A stretch of DNA of 12,916 nucleotides. Source: a bacterium (GTDB lineage Bacteria > Latescibacterota > UBA2968). The notes beneath the pieces were generated by a model. That model saw only the letters and a program-made list of their open reading frames with translations, was not told the origin of the DNA and ran no database searches. Location of the stretch: the NCBI GenBank assembly GCA_027296045.1, contig JAPUJS010000086.1, positions 1-12,916 on the forward strand, written 5' to 3'. Of the stretch, positions 1 to 6,055 are shown one piece after another. The translations under genes were made by a program, and so were the position numbers. How positions within the stretch are numbered: the stretch's first letter is position 1; each line of letters opens with the position of its first letter.

Positions 1-486
1 TCGGGCAATTTGCCGGTTGTACAGGTTAACCATCACCGGAATGAACTCCTCTTCCCGTTCATCCGTCGTATACCGCACTTTGAAGGTGAAGAGCAGATAC
101 TTGAACAGCTTGACTTTATTGCGGGTAACCTGGATATCCTCGTCTCCAAACTGGAGTCCCCGTTTCAGGTTTTGTTCGAGGTTGGGGGCATATAAGTTGA
201 TCCCGGTCAGATAAACGCGTGATAGGGTCCCTTTTTCCCCGGCAAACGCCACCAGATCATCTAATAGCGTGCTCCCGTAGATCAGAAGTTCGCATCCAGG
301 CACGTCCGGCACAATCTCAGGGTCAAAAGCGATCTTCAAATCCGGACCAAACCGCCCTTCCAATTCCGACGGCAGCAGCACCTCGATGAGGTCGTCTTCT
401 ATTGGTTCCACAACTCCTCCCACCGATTCAAAAAGGGTCTCGGCAAACGTCCGGAGTTGATTCGAGGTTTTATGGGAAAATTCCAT
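1..486 (-). CDS. Unknown protein, partner of the SNF2 helicase (3' part outside window)
   Basis: An open frame reads leftward from an ATG at 486 to the window edge without a stop, giving 162 visible residues; the C-terminal part is missing. It begins MEFSHKTSNQLRTFAE and continues with an acidic region (VEPIEDDLIEVLLP, about residues 26-39) and a hydrophobic stretch CELLIYGSTLLDDLVAF near residues 65-81. I see no signal peptide, no membrane segment and no known catalytic motif, so it is probably cytoplasmic. The start lies 34 bases after the helicase stop on the same strand, so the two genes are probably co-transcribed. The Shine-Dalgarno sequence is weak, which is compatible with translation following the upstream gene. 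SNF2-type helicases in bacteria often have a dedicated uncharacterised neighbour (for example the yqhH/yqhG pair of Bacillus), but I cannot assign this protein to that family. The coding call is firm because the frame is fully open and protein-like. Confidence 0.8.
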   Translation of the reverse strand, partial: MEFSHKTSNQLRTFAETLFESVGGVVEPIEDDLIEVLLPSELEGRFGPDLKIAFDPEIVPDVPGCELLIYGSTLLDDLVAFAGEKGTLSRVYLTGINLYAPNLEQNLKRGLQFGDEDIQVTRNKVKLFKYLLFTFKVRYTTDEREEEFIPVMVNLYNRQIAR

Positions 487-520
487 GGGTAGATTTTTAG
501 CCGCCGAAAAGTGGCTCAAG

Positions 521-2596
521 CTATTCCTTTTCAATAAAATAGTCGCCGAACAACGATTCGTCATAGGCCTTTTGGCGGAGATAGACCTCCCGGGCGGCCA
601 GAAGTCCCTCTCCGAATTGATCGATTCTTTTCTCCAACTCCTGATAGGTCGGAGACTGTACCCAGATATCGAAGATGATATCTTCGAATTCCTTCGGTTC
701 GTCCAGGTTGCCCAGGATCATGCCCATTTCCCCAATCACCAGCTCGAACATATTGATTTTAGCATCCAGCAGTTTCAGGATGTAGGCTTCGATGGTCTGA
801 GCGGCGGAGAAATTGAAAATATATACATCCCGGGTCTGCCCTATCCGACTGAGTCGTCCAATTCGTTGCTCGATCTGCATAGGATTCCAAGGCAGGTCGT
901 AGTTGATCAGCCCGTTACAGAATTGGAGATTTCGGCCTTCCCCACCCGATTCGGTACTGATCAAAACCTGGACGTCGTTTCTGAACCGGTGGATACTCTT
1001 TTCTTTTTCCAGACGATGCAGGCTACCGTGGAACAGAGCATGGGAAATCCCGGCCTGGTCCAGAACCTTCTGTAAATATTCCTGAGTCTTCAAAAACCGG
1101 GTGAACACAATGATCTTATCATTAAAATGGCTGATCAGCCGAAGGAGATGCTCGGCCTTGGCATTGGTTTTGATCGCCTTTGCCTGGTCGTAAAAATCTC
1201 TCAGCCGTTTCTTTTGATCGGATGTGCGTTTCGCATCTTTGCGAACCTTTTCGAGGGTGGGTAACAGGGCAAACGTGCTGCTGCCGATTTCCATCTGGAA
1301 CGTACGCAGTATCAGGGTGTTGATCTGTCCTTGCTGGAAGCCCTCTTTGATAAATTGGGTGAGTTCCTGATATAGCTTCCATTCTGGTGGGGTTAACTCC
1401 AGTTGAACCGTCTGGGCATAGCGCCGTGTAAATTTGATGTCGCTCTGACTTCGCTTATTGCGAACCATTACTTCGGAGAGCAATTTCCGAAGTTTGTCGG
1501 AATTTTTCGGTTTGAGCCGGTCTCCCCGAGTAATGTATTCGCTGCTGAATGACCGGGCGGTACTCAACTGCCCCGGCTTCAGAACGGTAATCAGGTTGAA
1601 CAATTCCTGCAGGTTGTTCTGAACCGGTGTCGCAGTGAGCATGAGGATGTACTTCTTTTTTAAGCGGTTGGCAAACTGCCAGGTGACCGTATTCCGATTT
1701 TTCAGATGATGTGCTTCATCGATGATGATCATGTCATACTCGGTCTGTTCCACATAAGACGCATGGCGTTTCATCTTGGCGGTGTGAATCGACGCAATGA
1801 TTTTATCAAAATGGTCCCAAGCCTGATCGCCAGCTTTTTTAAACCGTTCATCGTCGTTGGTAATAAAGTCTAACAGGAACTTTCGACGCATTTCCTCCTG
1901 CCATTGTGCCATCAGAGAGGGCGGCGTCAGAATCAGCACCTTGTTCACCAATCCGCGCATGATGTATTCCAGCAAAACCAACCCAGACTCGATGGTCTTG
2001 CCCATACCGACCTCGTCACACAACAGCCCGCGTCCCCGAAACCTTCGCAGGACCGTTTGAACTGCACGGATCTGATGCGGATAGACAACCACATCCCGGA
2101 CGACCTGAAGAGAGAGTAGTTTATCGAACCCTGGACTGATCTCGATCTTGCAGGCCAGTTCATTTAGATCATACAGTCGTTTTTCCTCGAATTGCCCCTG
2201 ATTCAATTTCTCGAGAATCAGGAGGTCTTCCTTCACGTTGAAAAGTACCTCCTGCTCTCCGACCAAACGGCTTGACTCGAAAGAGGGAACCGGATCGTTG
2301 ACGTGTGAGGTCAATCGATAGGTCCAGGACTCCTGTTCCAGCAACTCCAGCTCATATCGCTGTGTTTTAGACTGTTCCAACATCCGGCATAACTGTGGAC
2401 AGATCAGGACCCCTTCTGCATTATCCAGTTCAGCCTGATACGTGTGATCGGTTTCCGTCACAATCCAGATCGGGACCTGTTGAGGAGATTCGGGCAGACA
2501 AAAACGCAGAGCTGGGGTCAGCACGATTACATCTATATCCGATAGGGAAAGGTCAAATGTGACTTCCAGCTTATCCCCAACTTCAAAAGCAATCAT
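521..2596 (-). CDS. SNF2/RapA-type DEAD/DEAH-box helicase
   Basis: This is an ATP-dependent DNA translocase of superfamily 2 (SNF2/RapA-like), probably cytoplasmic, acting on DNA or on DNA-protein complexes. Numbered from the longer start at 2746, Walker A is DEVGMGKT at 244-251, the DEAH box is IIDEAHH at 341-347, and motif III is LTATP at 370-374. Motif V is in ISTESGGEGRNLQF (596-609) and motif VI is QRIGRLSRIGQ (627-637). Both RecA-like lobes are therefore complete. About 170 residues without a recognised domain precede the first lobe. I prefer the ATG at 2596 (691 residues, MIAFEVGDKLEV). The 50 extra residues from the ATG at 2746 are rich in Arg and Lys and low in protein character, and that ATG has no Shine-Dalgarno sequence; a GAGGGGG run lies upstream of 2596. 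It is followed closely by the partial gene at 1-486. Such pairs occur in defence islands and elsewhere; the biological role is not determined. Confidence 0.9.
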   Translation of the reverse strand: MIAFEVGDKLEVTFDLSLSDIDVIVLTPALRFCLPESPQQVPIWIVTETDHTYQAELDNAEGVLICPQLCRMLEQSKTQRYELELLEQESWTYRLTSHVNDPVPSFESSRLVGEQEVLFNVKEDLLILEKLNQGQFEEKRLYDLNELACKIEISPGFDKLLSLQVVRDVVVYPHQIRAVQTVLRRFRGRGLLCDEVGMGKTIESGLVLLEYIMRGLVNKVLILTPPSLMAQWQEEMRRKFLLDFITNDDERFKKAGDQAWDHFDKIIASIHTAKMKRHASYVEQTEYDMIIIDEAHHLKNRNTVTWQFANRLKKKYILMLTATPVQNNLQELFNLITVLKPGQLSTARSFSSEYITRGDRLKPKNSDKLRKLLSEVMVRNKRSQSDIKFTRRYAQTVQLELTPPEWKLYQELTQFIKEGFQQGQINTLILRTFQMEIGSSTFALLPTLEKVRKDAKRTSDQKKRLRDFYDQAKAIKTNAKAEHLLRLISHFNDKIIVFTRFLKTQEYLQKVLDQAGISHALFHGSLHRLEKEKSIHRFRNDVQVLISTESGGEGRNLQFCNGLINYDLPWNPMQIEQRIGRLSRIGQTRDVYIFNFSAAQTIEAYILKLLDAKINMFELVIGEMGMILGNLDEPKEFEDIIFDIWVQSPTYQELEKRIDQFGEGLLAAREVYLRQKAYDESLFGDYFIEKE

Positions 2597-2887
2597 AGTA
2601 TTCAGGATTGGCCCCCTCAATGAGTGATCATTTTTCAGAAGTCTGTATGAGGTTATTTTTCTTGTTTTGAGATTCCGCTTCGGAACGGCGGCAAGTGTGA
2701 GGCAGAGCCTCGGAGGACGACGGAGATATTGGGATTCGAGATCCATGCAACGGGACGGTCTGTCCGGGGGTCACGGTGTTTAGTTCTCTACCCCTCTCAG
2801 ATATGTTCGAAATGATTTACGCACCTCGGCACTTGCTGGAGAATTTGTAAGATACAGCATTCGTCCTCGAAATTCAATTCAGAATTC

Positions 2888-2917
2888 GGGGCGTAGGATG
2901 AACTATGTCCTCGCCCC
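2888..2917. repeat. GC-rich inverted repeat (hairpin)
   Basis: GGGGCG (2888-2893) plus AGGA (2895-2898) pairs with TCCT (2908-2911) plus CGCCCC (2912-2917), leaving one unpaired T and a 9-base loop. No T-run follows on either strand, so it is not a standard terminator. Function unknown. Confidence 0.5.
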
Positions 2918-3000
2918 ATCTTCCAGCCCGAAGCATTACGGTGCCAAAATCCCTTCCGGATGATAGATAGTGTCCCTCTTGAATCTGTAATAAGTCATAA

Positions 3001-3031
3001 AATATTGAAAATAAAATATTTATTCAATATT
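3001..3031. repeat. AT-rich inverted repeat
   Basis: AATATTGAA (3001-3009) is perfectly repeated in inverted orientation as TTCAATATT (3023-3031), with a 13-base AT-only spacer. The setting is very AT-rich, suggesting an operator or promoter region. A weak rightward sigma-70-like pair (TTGAAA at 3006, TATTTC 17 bases later) overlaps it. Confidence 0.4.
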
Positions 3032-3120
3032 TCAGAAATTTTACATAAGTTTGTGAACACCGCCCTTCGTTCATCCATTACGCACCAGTGACATTTTGTT
3101 GTGTTGCCTTGCATATAGAG

Positions 3121-3161
3121 AAACCGGTCGTAGGAAGTTCTTCCCACGGCCGGTTTTTTTT
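3121..3161 (+). terminator. Strong rho-independent terminator
   Basis: AAACCGGTCGT (3121-3131) pairs over 11 positions, one of them a G-U wobble, with ACGGCCGGTTT (3146-3156). The inner part GGAAG/CUUCC extends the stem almost to the tip. A run of eight T follows (3154-3161). The T-run shows that it acts on rightward transcription. No rightward gene precedes it in the window, and it isolates the merR promoter from upstream read-through. Confidence 0.85.
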
Positions 3162-3175
3162 AACCATATCCTCAA

Positions 3176-3207
3176 GGCCGACGATGTAAGACTTGATTTC
3201 GTCGGCC
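3176..3207. repeat. 9-bp perfect inverted repeat upstream of merR
   Basis: GGCCGACGA (3176-3184) and TCGTCGGCC (3199-3207) form a perfect 9-bp stem around a 14-base loop. No T-run follows on either strand. It lies between the terminator and the merR promoter and may be an unrecognised protein-binding site or a remnant. Confidence 0.45.
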
Positions 3208-3274
3208 AGTTGGAGTAATCTTACCGAGAGGGTGATGGTTGACCGTCTAATTTATGTCATGCTGAAAAAAGCGC

Positions 3275-3305
3275 TTGACCCTGTATCTGGGTACAGGGTT
3301 ATGTT
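3275..3305 (+). promoter_or_regulatory. MerR-type promoter and operator
   Basis: The -35 box TTGACC (3275-3280) and the -10 box TATGTT (3300-3305) are separated by 19 bases, which is longer than the usual 17. That spacing is the hallmark of promoters activated by MerR-family regulators through DNA untwisting. A perfect dyad, ACCCTGTA (3278-3285) with TACAGGGT (3292-3299) and a 6-base centre, fills the spacer. The promoter lies directly before merR, so the regulator is autoregulated and controls the operon downstream. Confidence 0.92.
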
Positions 3306-3329
3306 TATATCAATGGAGGTATAGTAGAG

Positions 3330-3743
3330 ATGATGAGAGGACAACTGGCTAAAGAAGCCGGCGTGAATATCGAGACGCTACGGTATTACGAGCGAAGACG
3401 TTTGATCCCGGATCCGCCCAGGACAGACTCCGGTTACAGGCAATATACGAGAGATGATATCACACGGATTATGTTCATCAAACACGCTCAAAATATCGGA
3501 TTTACTCTGGAGGAAGTTTCTGAATTGCTGGATTTGCGCGTGGACCGAGATACTGCCTGTGATGAAGTGAGAATGCGAACAGAGGTCAAGATTGTCGAAA
3601 TTGAAGGAAAGATCCGTGCACTTGAGAAGATGAAAGAGGTGCTCTCGACCATGGTGGTTGCTTGTAACGAAAATAATCTGACTGGAGAATGTCCCATCTT
3701 AGATGCTCTGGAGCAGCCGGTTGAAAGGGGTGATTCCACTTGA
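3330..3743 (+). CDS. merR: MerR family metal-responsive regulator (mercury/lead type)
   Basis: This cytoplasmic dimeric transcription factor senses metal and activates the promoter just upstream. The N-terminus is a typical MerR winged helix (QLAKEAGVNIETLRYYERR, residues 5-23, through GYRQYT at 35-40), followed by a dimerisation helix (about 78-110) and a metal loop. Cys77, Cys112 and Cys121 are each exactly five residues before Cys82, Cys117 and Cys126 of Tn501 MerR. The 8-residue loop between the last two and the following Pro (ECPILDAL) are also kept. The same three Cys occur in the lead sensor PbrR, so Hg or Pb is the likely inducer; single-metal sensors such as CueR and ZntR differ in this loop. 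The 137-residue length is normal. A GGAGG at 3315-3319 supports the ATG at 3330. The TGA stop overlaps the next ATG at 3743. Confidence 0.93.
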   Translation: MMRGQLAKEAGVNIETLRYYERRRLIPDPPRTDSGYRQYTRDDITRIMFIKHAQNIGFTLEEVSELLDLRVDRDTACDEVRMRTEVKIVEIEGKIRALEKMKEVLSTMVVACNENNLTGECPILDALEQPVERGDST

Positions 3744-3787
3744 TGAAAGAATGGATTACAGGTATCGGAACGATCGTGTCTGCATAA
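3743..3787 (+). pseudogene. Possible merT remnant (14 codons)
   Basis: An ATG overlaps the merR stop (TGATG), as for a translationally coupled second gene, and has an AAGGGG run upstream. It encodes MKEWITGIGTIVSA and then TAA. The sequence resembles the start of MerT-type mercury transporters, in which a short N-terminus and a Gly/Ala-rich helix precede a Cys pair, and merT is the usual gene after merR. The rest of a MerT is absent: the frame closes at once and the next gene begins 55 bases later. It could instead be a leader peptide or chance. The stop is TAA, so Sec read-through does not apply. Confidence 0.35.
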
Positions 3788-3842
3788 CCTTTGTGCTCCT
3801 TTGGACAGGGCACTCTGTAACCCAGACCGGGGACGGAAATCA

Positions 3843-4382
3843 ATGAACCGCACAGAATTTGAAGAAGCTGGATCCATAAAGAAGCCAGGTCCTATAGGCA
3901 GATGGCTGCGGATTCTTTCGGGTGTACTCTGTTTTTATTTTTTGTATATGGTAGGGAGAGGATATAATGGAATTGTCAGCACTGAGTTTCCAGCAGCTAT
4001 CACCCTTTGGCTTGGGGTGTTATTTTGTTTGTACGGTATTCCTCACGTTTTGAACATTGGTTTTGGCTTGAATTGGGGAAAATGGCCTCGATGGGTTTTT
4101 GTCGTGATCGCTGTTGTTGCAGTCGCCTTTTCCTATTTTCAAAACCGAACACTTTGGGGGCCAGAGGTTGGCCTTATGATTTTCAGTTTGTTGGTTTTTG
4201 TTCTGGCTATGCTTGCCCCATCCTTTGTTTTGTCTGGCATGATTGCCACGCCTGGCTGAGAAATGCGAGCGTTGTCCCACGTGATGGGGCTCCTCTTTGG
4301 ACGTGAAACGCAGGAACATCACTGACCGGGTTTTCTGGACCCCGTGGATCGGTGGGAAGCGAATAGAAAAAAAGAGCCTTAA
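3843..4382 (+). CDS. Four-helix membrane protein, predicted selenoprotein (two in-frame UGA)
   Basis: This inner-membrane protein of 179 residues is readable only if two UGA codons (4257-4259 and 4323-4325) are decoded as Sec139 and Sec161. Helices lie at about residues 20-38, 49-75, 81-99 and 105-133. After them comes a soluble tail with TPGUEMR and then EHHUPGFLDPVDRWE, ending at TAA 4380. I recall Cys-containing hypothetical membrane proteins with CEMR and a later CPGF motif, which would put Sec exactly at the conserved Cys; I cannot confirm this here. Several observations support read-through. The tail stays protein-like across both UGAs, and the real stop falls just before the next gene's Shine-Dalgarno sequence. 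A hairpin follows the first UGA at a SECIS-like distance. The ATG at 3843 has GGGGA 9 bases upstream. Its position directly after merR suggests a membrane role in metal binding or uptake, replacing merT. If UGA is a plain stop, the protein ends at residue 138. Confidence 0.8.
4274..4290 (+). promoter_or_regulatory. SECIS-like hairpin after first UGA of the membrane selenoprotein
   Basis: GTCCCA (4274-4279) pairs with TGGGGC (4285-4290), with one G-U wobble, around the 5-base loop CGTGA. The loop begins 21 bases after the UGA. The outer segments GAGC (4267-4270) and GCTC (4289-4292) offer an alternative longer stem. Bacterial SECIS elements are short stem-loops inside the coding region just after the UGA, with a G near the start of the loop, and they recruit SelB. 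The fold was drawn by eye. Confidence 0.45.
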
Positions 4383-4414
4383 GCAGGTTCATTGATTGTA
4401 GGCGGATGATCTGG

Positions 4415-5347
4415 ATGAAAACGCGGTGTTCGATTTTACTCCTGGTATGTCTGAATTTTGGTGCACCAGGAGATGCCTGTGCTCAGGTCTTTGGCGCATC
4501 TGCCCGAACCGAGTTCTTCGGCGGTTTTGGAATCCGTGTCTTTTATGGCGGGATCCGAAAGACAAGACTGCTTCTGGATGGGGATAGGATTAGAAATACG
4601 GACGATTCTGAAGTATTTATCCATGTGGTTCCCGTGACAGTGGTATATGGCGCTGCTCCCAAGTTTTCCGTGATTTCGGTTATCCCAACCCTTATTCGCA
4701 CATTCAAACGGCCTCTAAATCAACAACAGGTGTCGGATACAAACTCCGGTATCGGCGATGTGACGCTTTTTGGGAAGGTTCGGTTCTACAAAAAGGATGC
4801 ATTTTTAAAAAGCCGACAGATGGCCTTCCAGTTTGGGCTGAAACTCCCGACAGGAAATGATAACCTGAAAGATGGACAGGGAAACCGGTTCCCTTTTCCG
4901 CTCCAGTTGGGTTCGGGTTCTGTAGACTATCGGATTATTCTAAGCTTCACGGAAGTCCGAAACCGCTTGACCTTTACGGGAGATCTGGGTTATACCTTAA
5001 AGACAGAGGCGAACAATTTTGAATTTGGTGATGTCTTCAACTATGATTTCGCTGCGAAGGTTCGTATTCATCCGGCCAGATACACCGATCAATTTCCCGC
5101 CAGGGATCTATATGGAGTTCTGGAAGTAAACGGCATCATGGGTCAGAAATTCAAGCAAAACGGTACCCAAATTAAAGACTCGGGCGGCCATCAAATCTTC
5201 CTGGCACCAGGGCTCCAATTTTTACCTGTTGCACACCTTCTCCTTGAGATGGGCGTGCAGATTCCTGTTTTAGAGGATTTGAACGGGACCCAGTTGGGCA
5301 CGGACTTCAATTTCAGAATGGGTCTACGGTGGTTCATTTTACCGTAA
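4415..5347 (+). CDS. Outer-membrane beta-barrel protein, MetA-pathway/transporter-like
   Basis: This 310-residue exported protein is predicted to form an outer-membrane beta-barrel. It has a signal peptide (MKTRCSILLLVCLNF and on to a cleavage near ACAQ, residue 24). The rest consists of alternating amphipathic strands with turn residues (FGLKLPTGNDNLKDGQ, VDYRIILSF, LLEMGVQIPV) and an aromatic-rich end, GLRWFILP. This pattern fits the broad family annotated as MetA-pathway of phenol degradation or generic transporter proteins. These occur in many hydrophobic-compound and metal loci and have no proven common substrate. I chose the ATG at 4415 rather than 4406 because TAGGCGG ends at 4405, giving a 9-base spacing for 4415 and none for 4406. 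It lies between the two predicted selenoproteins in the MerR operon, 32 bases after the first and 21 before the second. Its substrate is unknown; a role in passing metal through the outer membrane is inference from position. Confidence 0.82.
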   Translation: MKTRCSILLLVCLNFGAPGDACAQVFGASARTEFFGGFGIRVFYGGIRKTRLLLDGDRIRNTDDSEVFIHVVPVTVVYGAAPKFSVISVIPTLIRTFKRPLNQQQVSDTNSGIGDVTLFGKVRFYKKDAFLKSRQMAFQFGLKLPTGNDNLKDGQGNRFPFPLQLGSGSVDYRIILSFTEVRNRLTFTGDLGYTLKTEANNFEFGDVFNYDFAAKVRIHPARYTDQFPARDLYGVLEVNGIMGQKFKQNGTQIKDSGGHQIFLAPGLQFLPVAHLLLEMGVQIPVLEDLNGTQLGTDFNFRMGLRWFILP

Positions 5348-5368
5348 TTACATATGGAGGAATAGACC

Positions 5369-5932
5369 GTGAAATATCTCTCATCTGCTTGTTTGGTGTT
5401 TCTCTCTCTCATCTGTTTGAATGCCGAAATTTTCGCCCAGATTCATGAAGTTCGGATCGGAGTAGACGGTTTAACGTGAAGTCTCTGAGCCAATGGGGTT
5501 GCGGAAACCCTTAAACGCCTGGATGGCGTTCAGAATGTGAAAGTCAATATGGGGACTCAGGAAATGGTCATCGCCCTAAAACAGGGTGAAACATTTTACC
5601 CTGCAAAGTTTCGGGCTATCCTCAAAGAGATCGATTACACCATACGAGATATCAGAATCAAGGCCACGGGCGAAGCGTTCATTCGTCCTGAAAAGAGATC
5701 GACCCGATTTTCAGGCCTGGAGTTCAAAGTGCTGGGTCAGGTTTTCCCGATCCTTTCGGCTACGGGTGAGGCCAAAAATCAGGAAGAACAACAGGTCACG
5801 AGGGCGAAATTAATATCTGAACTGAGGGCGGCTGTAAAAGCAGGAAAAAAGAAACTGACGATTATAGGGAAAGTTTTGCAGACTGAGGATGCAGCAGAGG
5901 GAATCCTGTTAGAACAGATTATCGATTCCTAA
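5369..5932 (+). CDS. Exported HMA (MerP-like) protein, predicted selenoprotein with UxxU metal site
   Basis: This periplasmic metal-binding protein has 187 residues if the UGA codons at 5477-5479 and 5486-5488 are read as Sec37 and Sec40. It starts at GTG 5369, eight bases after a perfect GGAGG (5356-5360). A signal peptide (KYLSSACLVFLSLICLN, cleavage near FAQ at residue 24) precedes an HMA domain (about 26-85). The motif reads GLTUSLUANGVAETLKRLDG where the family has GMTCxxCxxxV..L..L.GV, so both UGAs lie exactly on the two metal-ligand Cys. The flanking sequence (VETLKRLDGVQNVKV-like core, FRAILKEIDYTI) is an intact HMA fold. A second part (about 90-187) resembles nothing I can name. Chance nonsense mutations hitting precisely both Cys codons in an otherwise intact gene would be very unlikely. 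A gene caller would start at ATG 5537 and lose both the metal site and the signal peptide. It is the last gene of the MerR operon. Confidence 0.88.
5495..5511 (+). promoter_or_regulatory. SECIS-like hairpin after the UGA pair of the HMA selenoprotein
   Basis: GGGGTT (5495-5500) pairs with AACCCT (5506-5511), closed by one G-U wobble, around the loop GCGGA. The loop starts 22 bases after the first UGA and 13 after the second. Stem length, loop size and distance match the hairpin in the neighbouring selenoprotein gene (4274-4290), although the primary sequences differ. The fold was drawn by eye. Confidence 0.5.
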
Positions 5933-5961
5933 TTCGAAAGCGCATATTTTTGAATTGATGC

Positions 5962-5990
5962 TTGACAGATGTTAAGAAAACCTATATTCT
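5962..5990 (+). promoter_or_regulatory. Sigma-70-type promoter of the RND efflux unit
   Basis: A perfect -35 box TTGACA (5962-5967) and the -10 box TATTCT (5985-5990) are spaced by 17 bases. An overlapping TATATT at 5983 gives a 15-base alternative. It lies 30 bases after the stop of the HMA gene and about 65 before the next start, so the efflux genes can be transcribed independently of the MerR operon. No terminator is evident between the two units, so read-through is also possible. Confidence 0.72.
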
Positions 5991-6055
5991 TCCGCATTTA
6001 GGGGATCTTTCTCAAGGATCAACAGGCTCAAAAACGTAAAGTAAATGGACTTCCA

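Larger units (their letters stand above)
2747..3120. other. Non-coding stretch with inverted repeats
   Basis: No convincing gene is visible on either strand between the helicase and the terminator at 3121. The stretch contains a GC-rich hairpin (2888-2917) and an AT-rich inverted repeat (3001-3031), described separately. It should hold the leftward promoter of the helicase; I could not single out one candidate. The rightward terminator that follows has no coding gene in front of it, so a short untranslated transcript from this stretch is possible. Confidence 0.5.

Noticed and set aside
485..1075. 196-codon rightward open frame opposite the helicase
   Set aside because: It is antisense to the conserved second helicase lobe, which has intact motifs V and VI.
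2597..2746. N-terminal extension of the helicase from the ATG at 2746
   Set aside because: The 50 residues are Arg/Lys-rich and unlike a domain, and no ribosome-binding site precedes this ATG; it stays possible as an alternative start.
3741..3746. Tandem TGA TGA at the end of merR as possible Sec codons
   Set aside because: MerR is complete at this point with all three metal Cys as normal codons; the overlap simply provides the next ATG.
5369..5536. Explanation of the HMA gene as a pseudogene with two nonsense mutations
   Set aside because: Start site, signal peptide and the whole downstream frame are intact, and both stops are UGA and lie exactly on the two ligand Cys codons; random decay would not be so selective.
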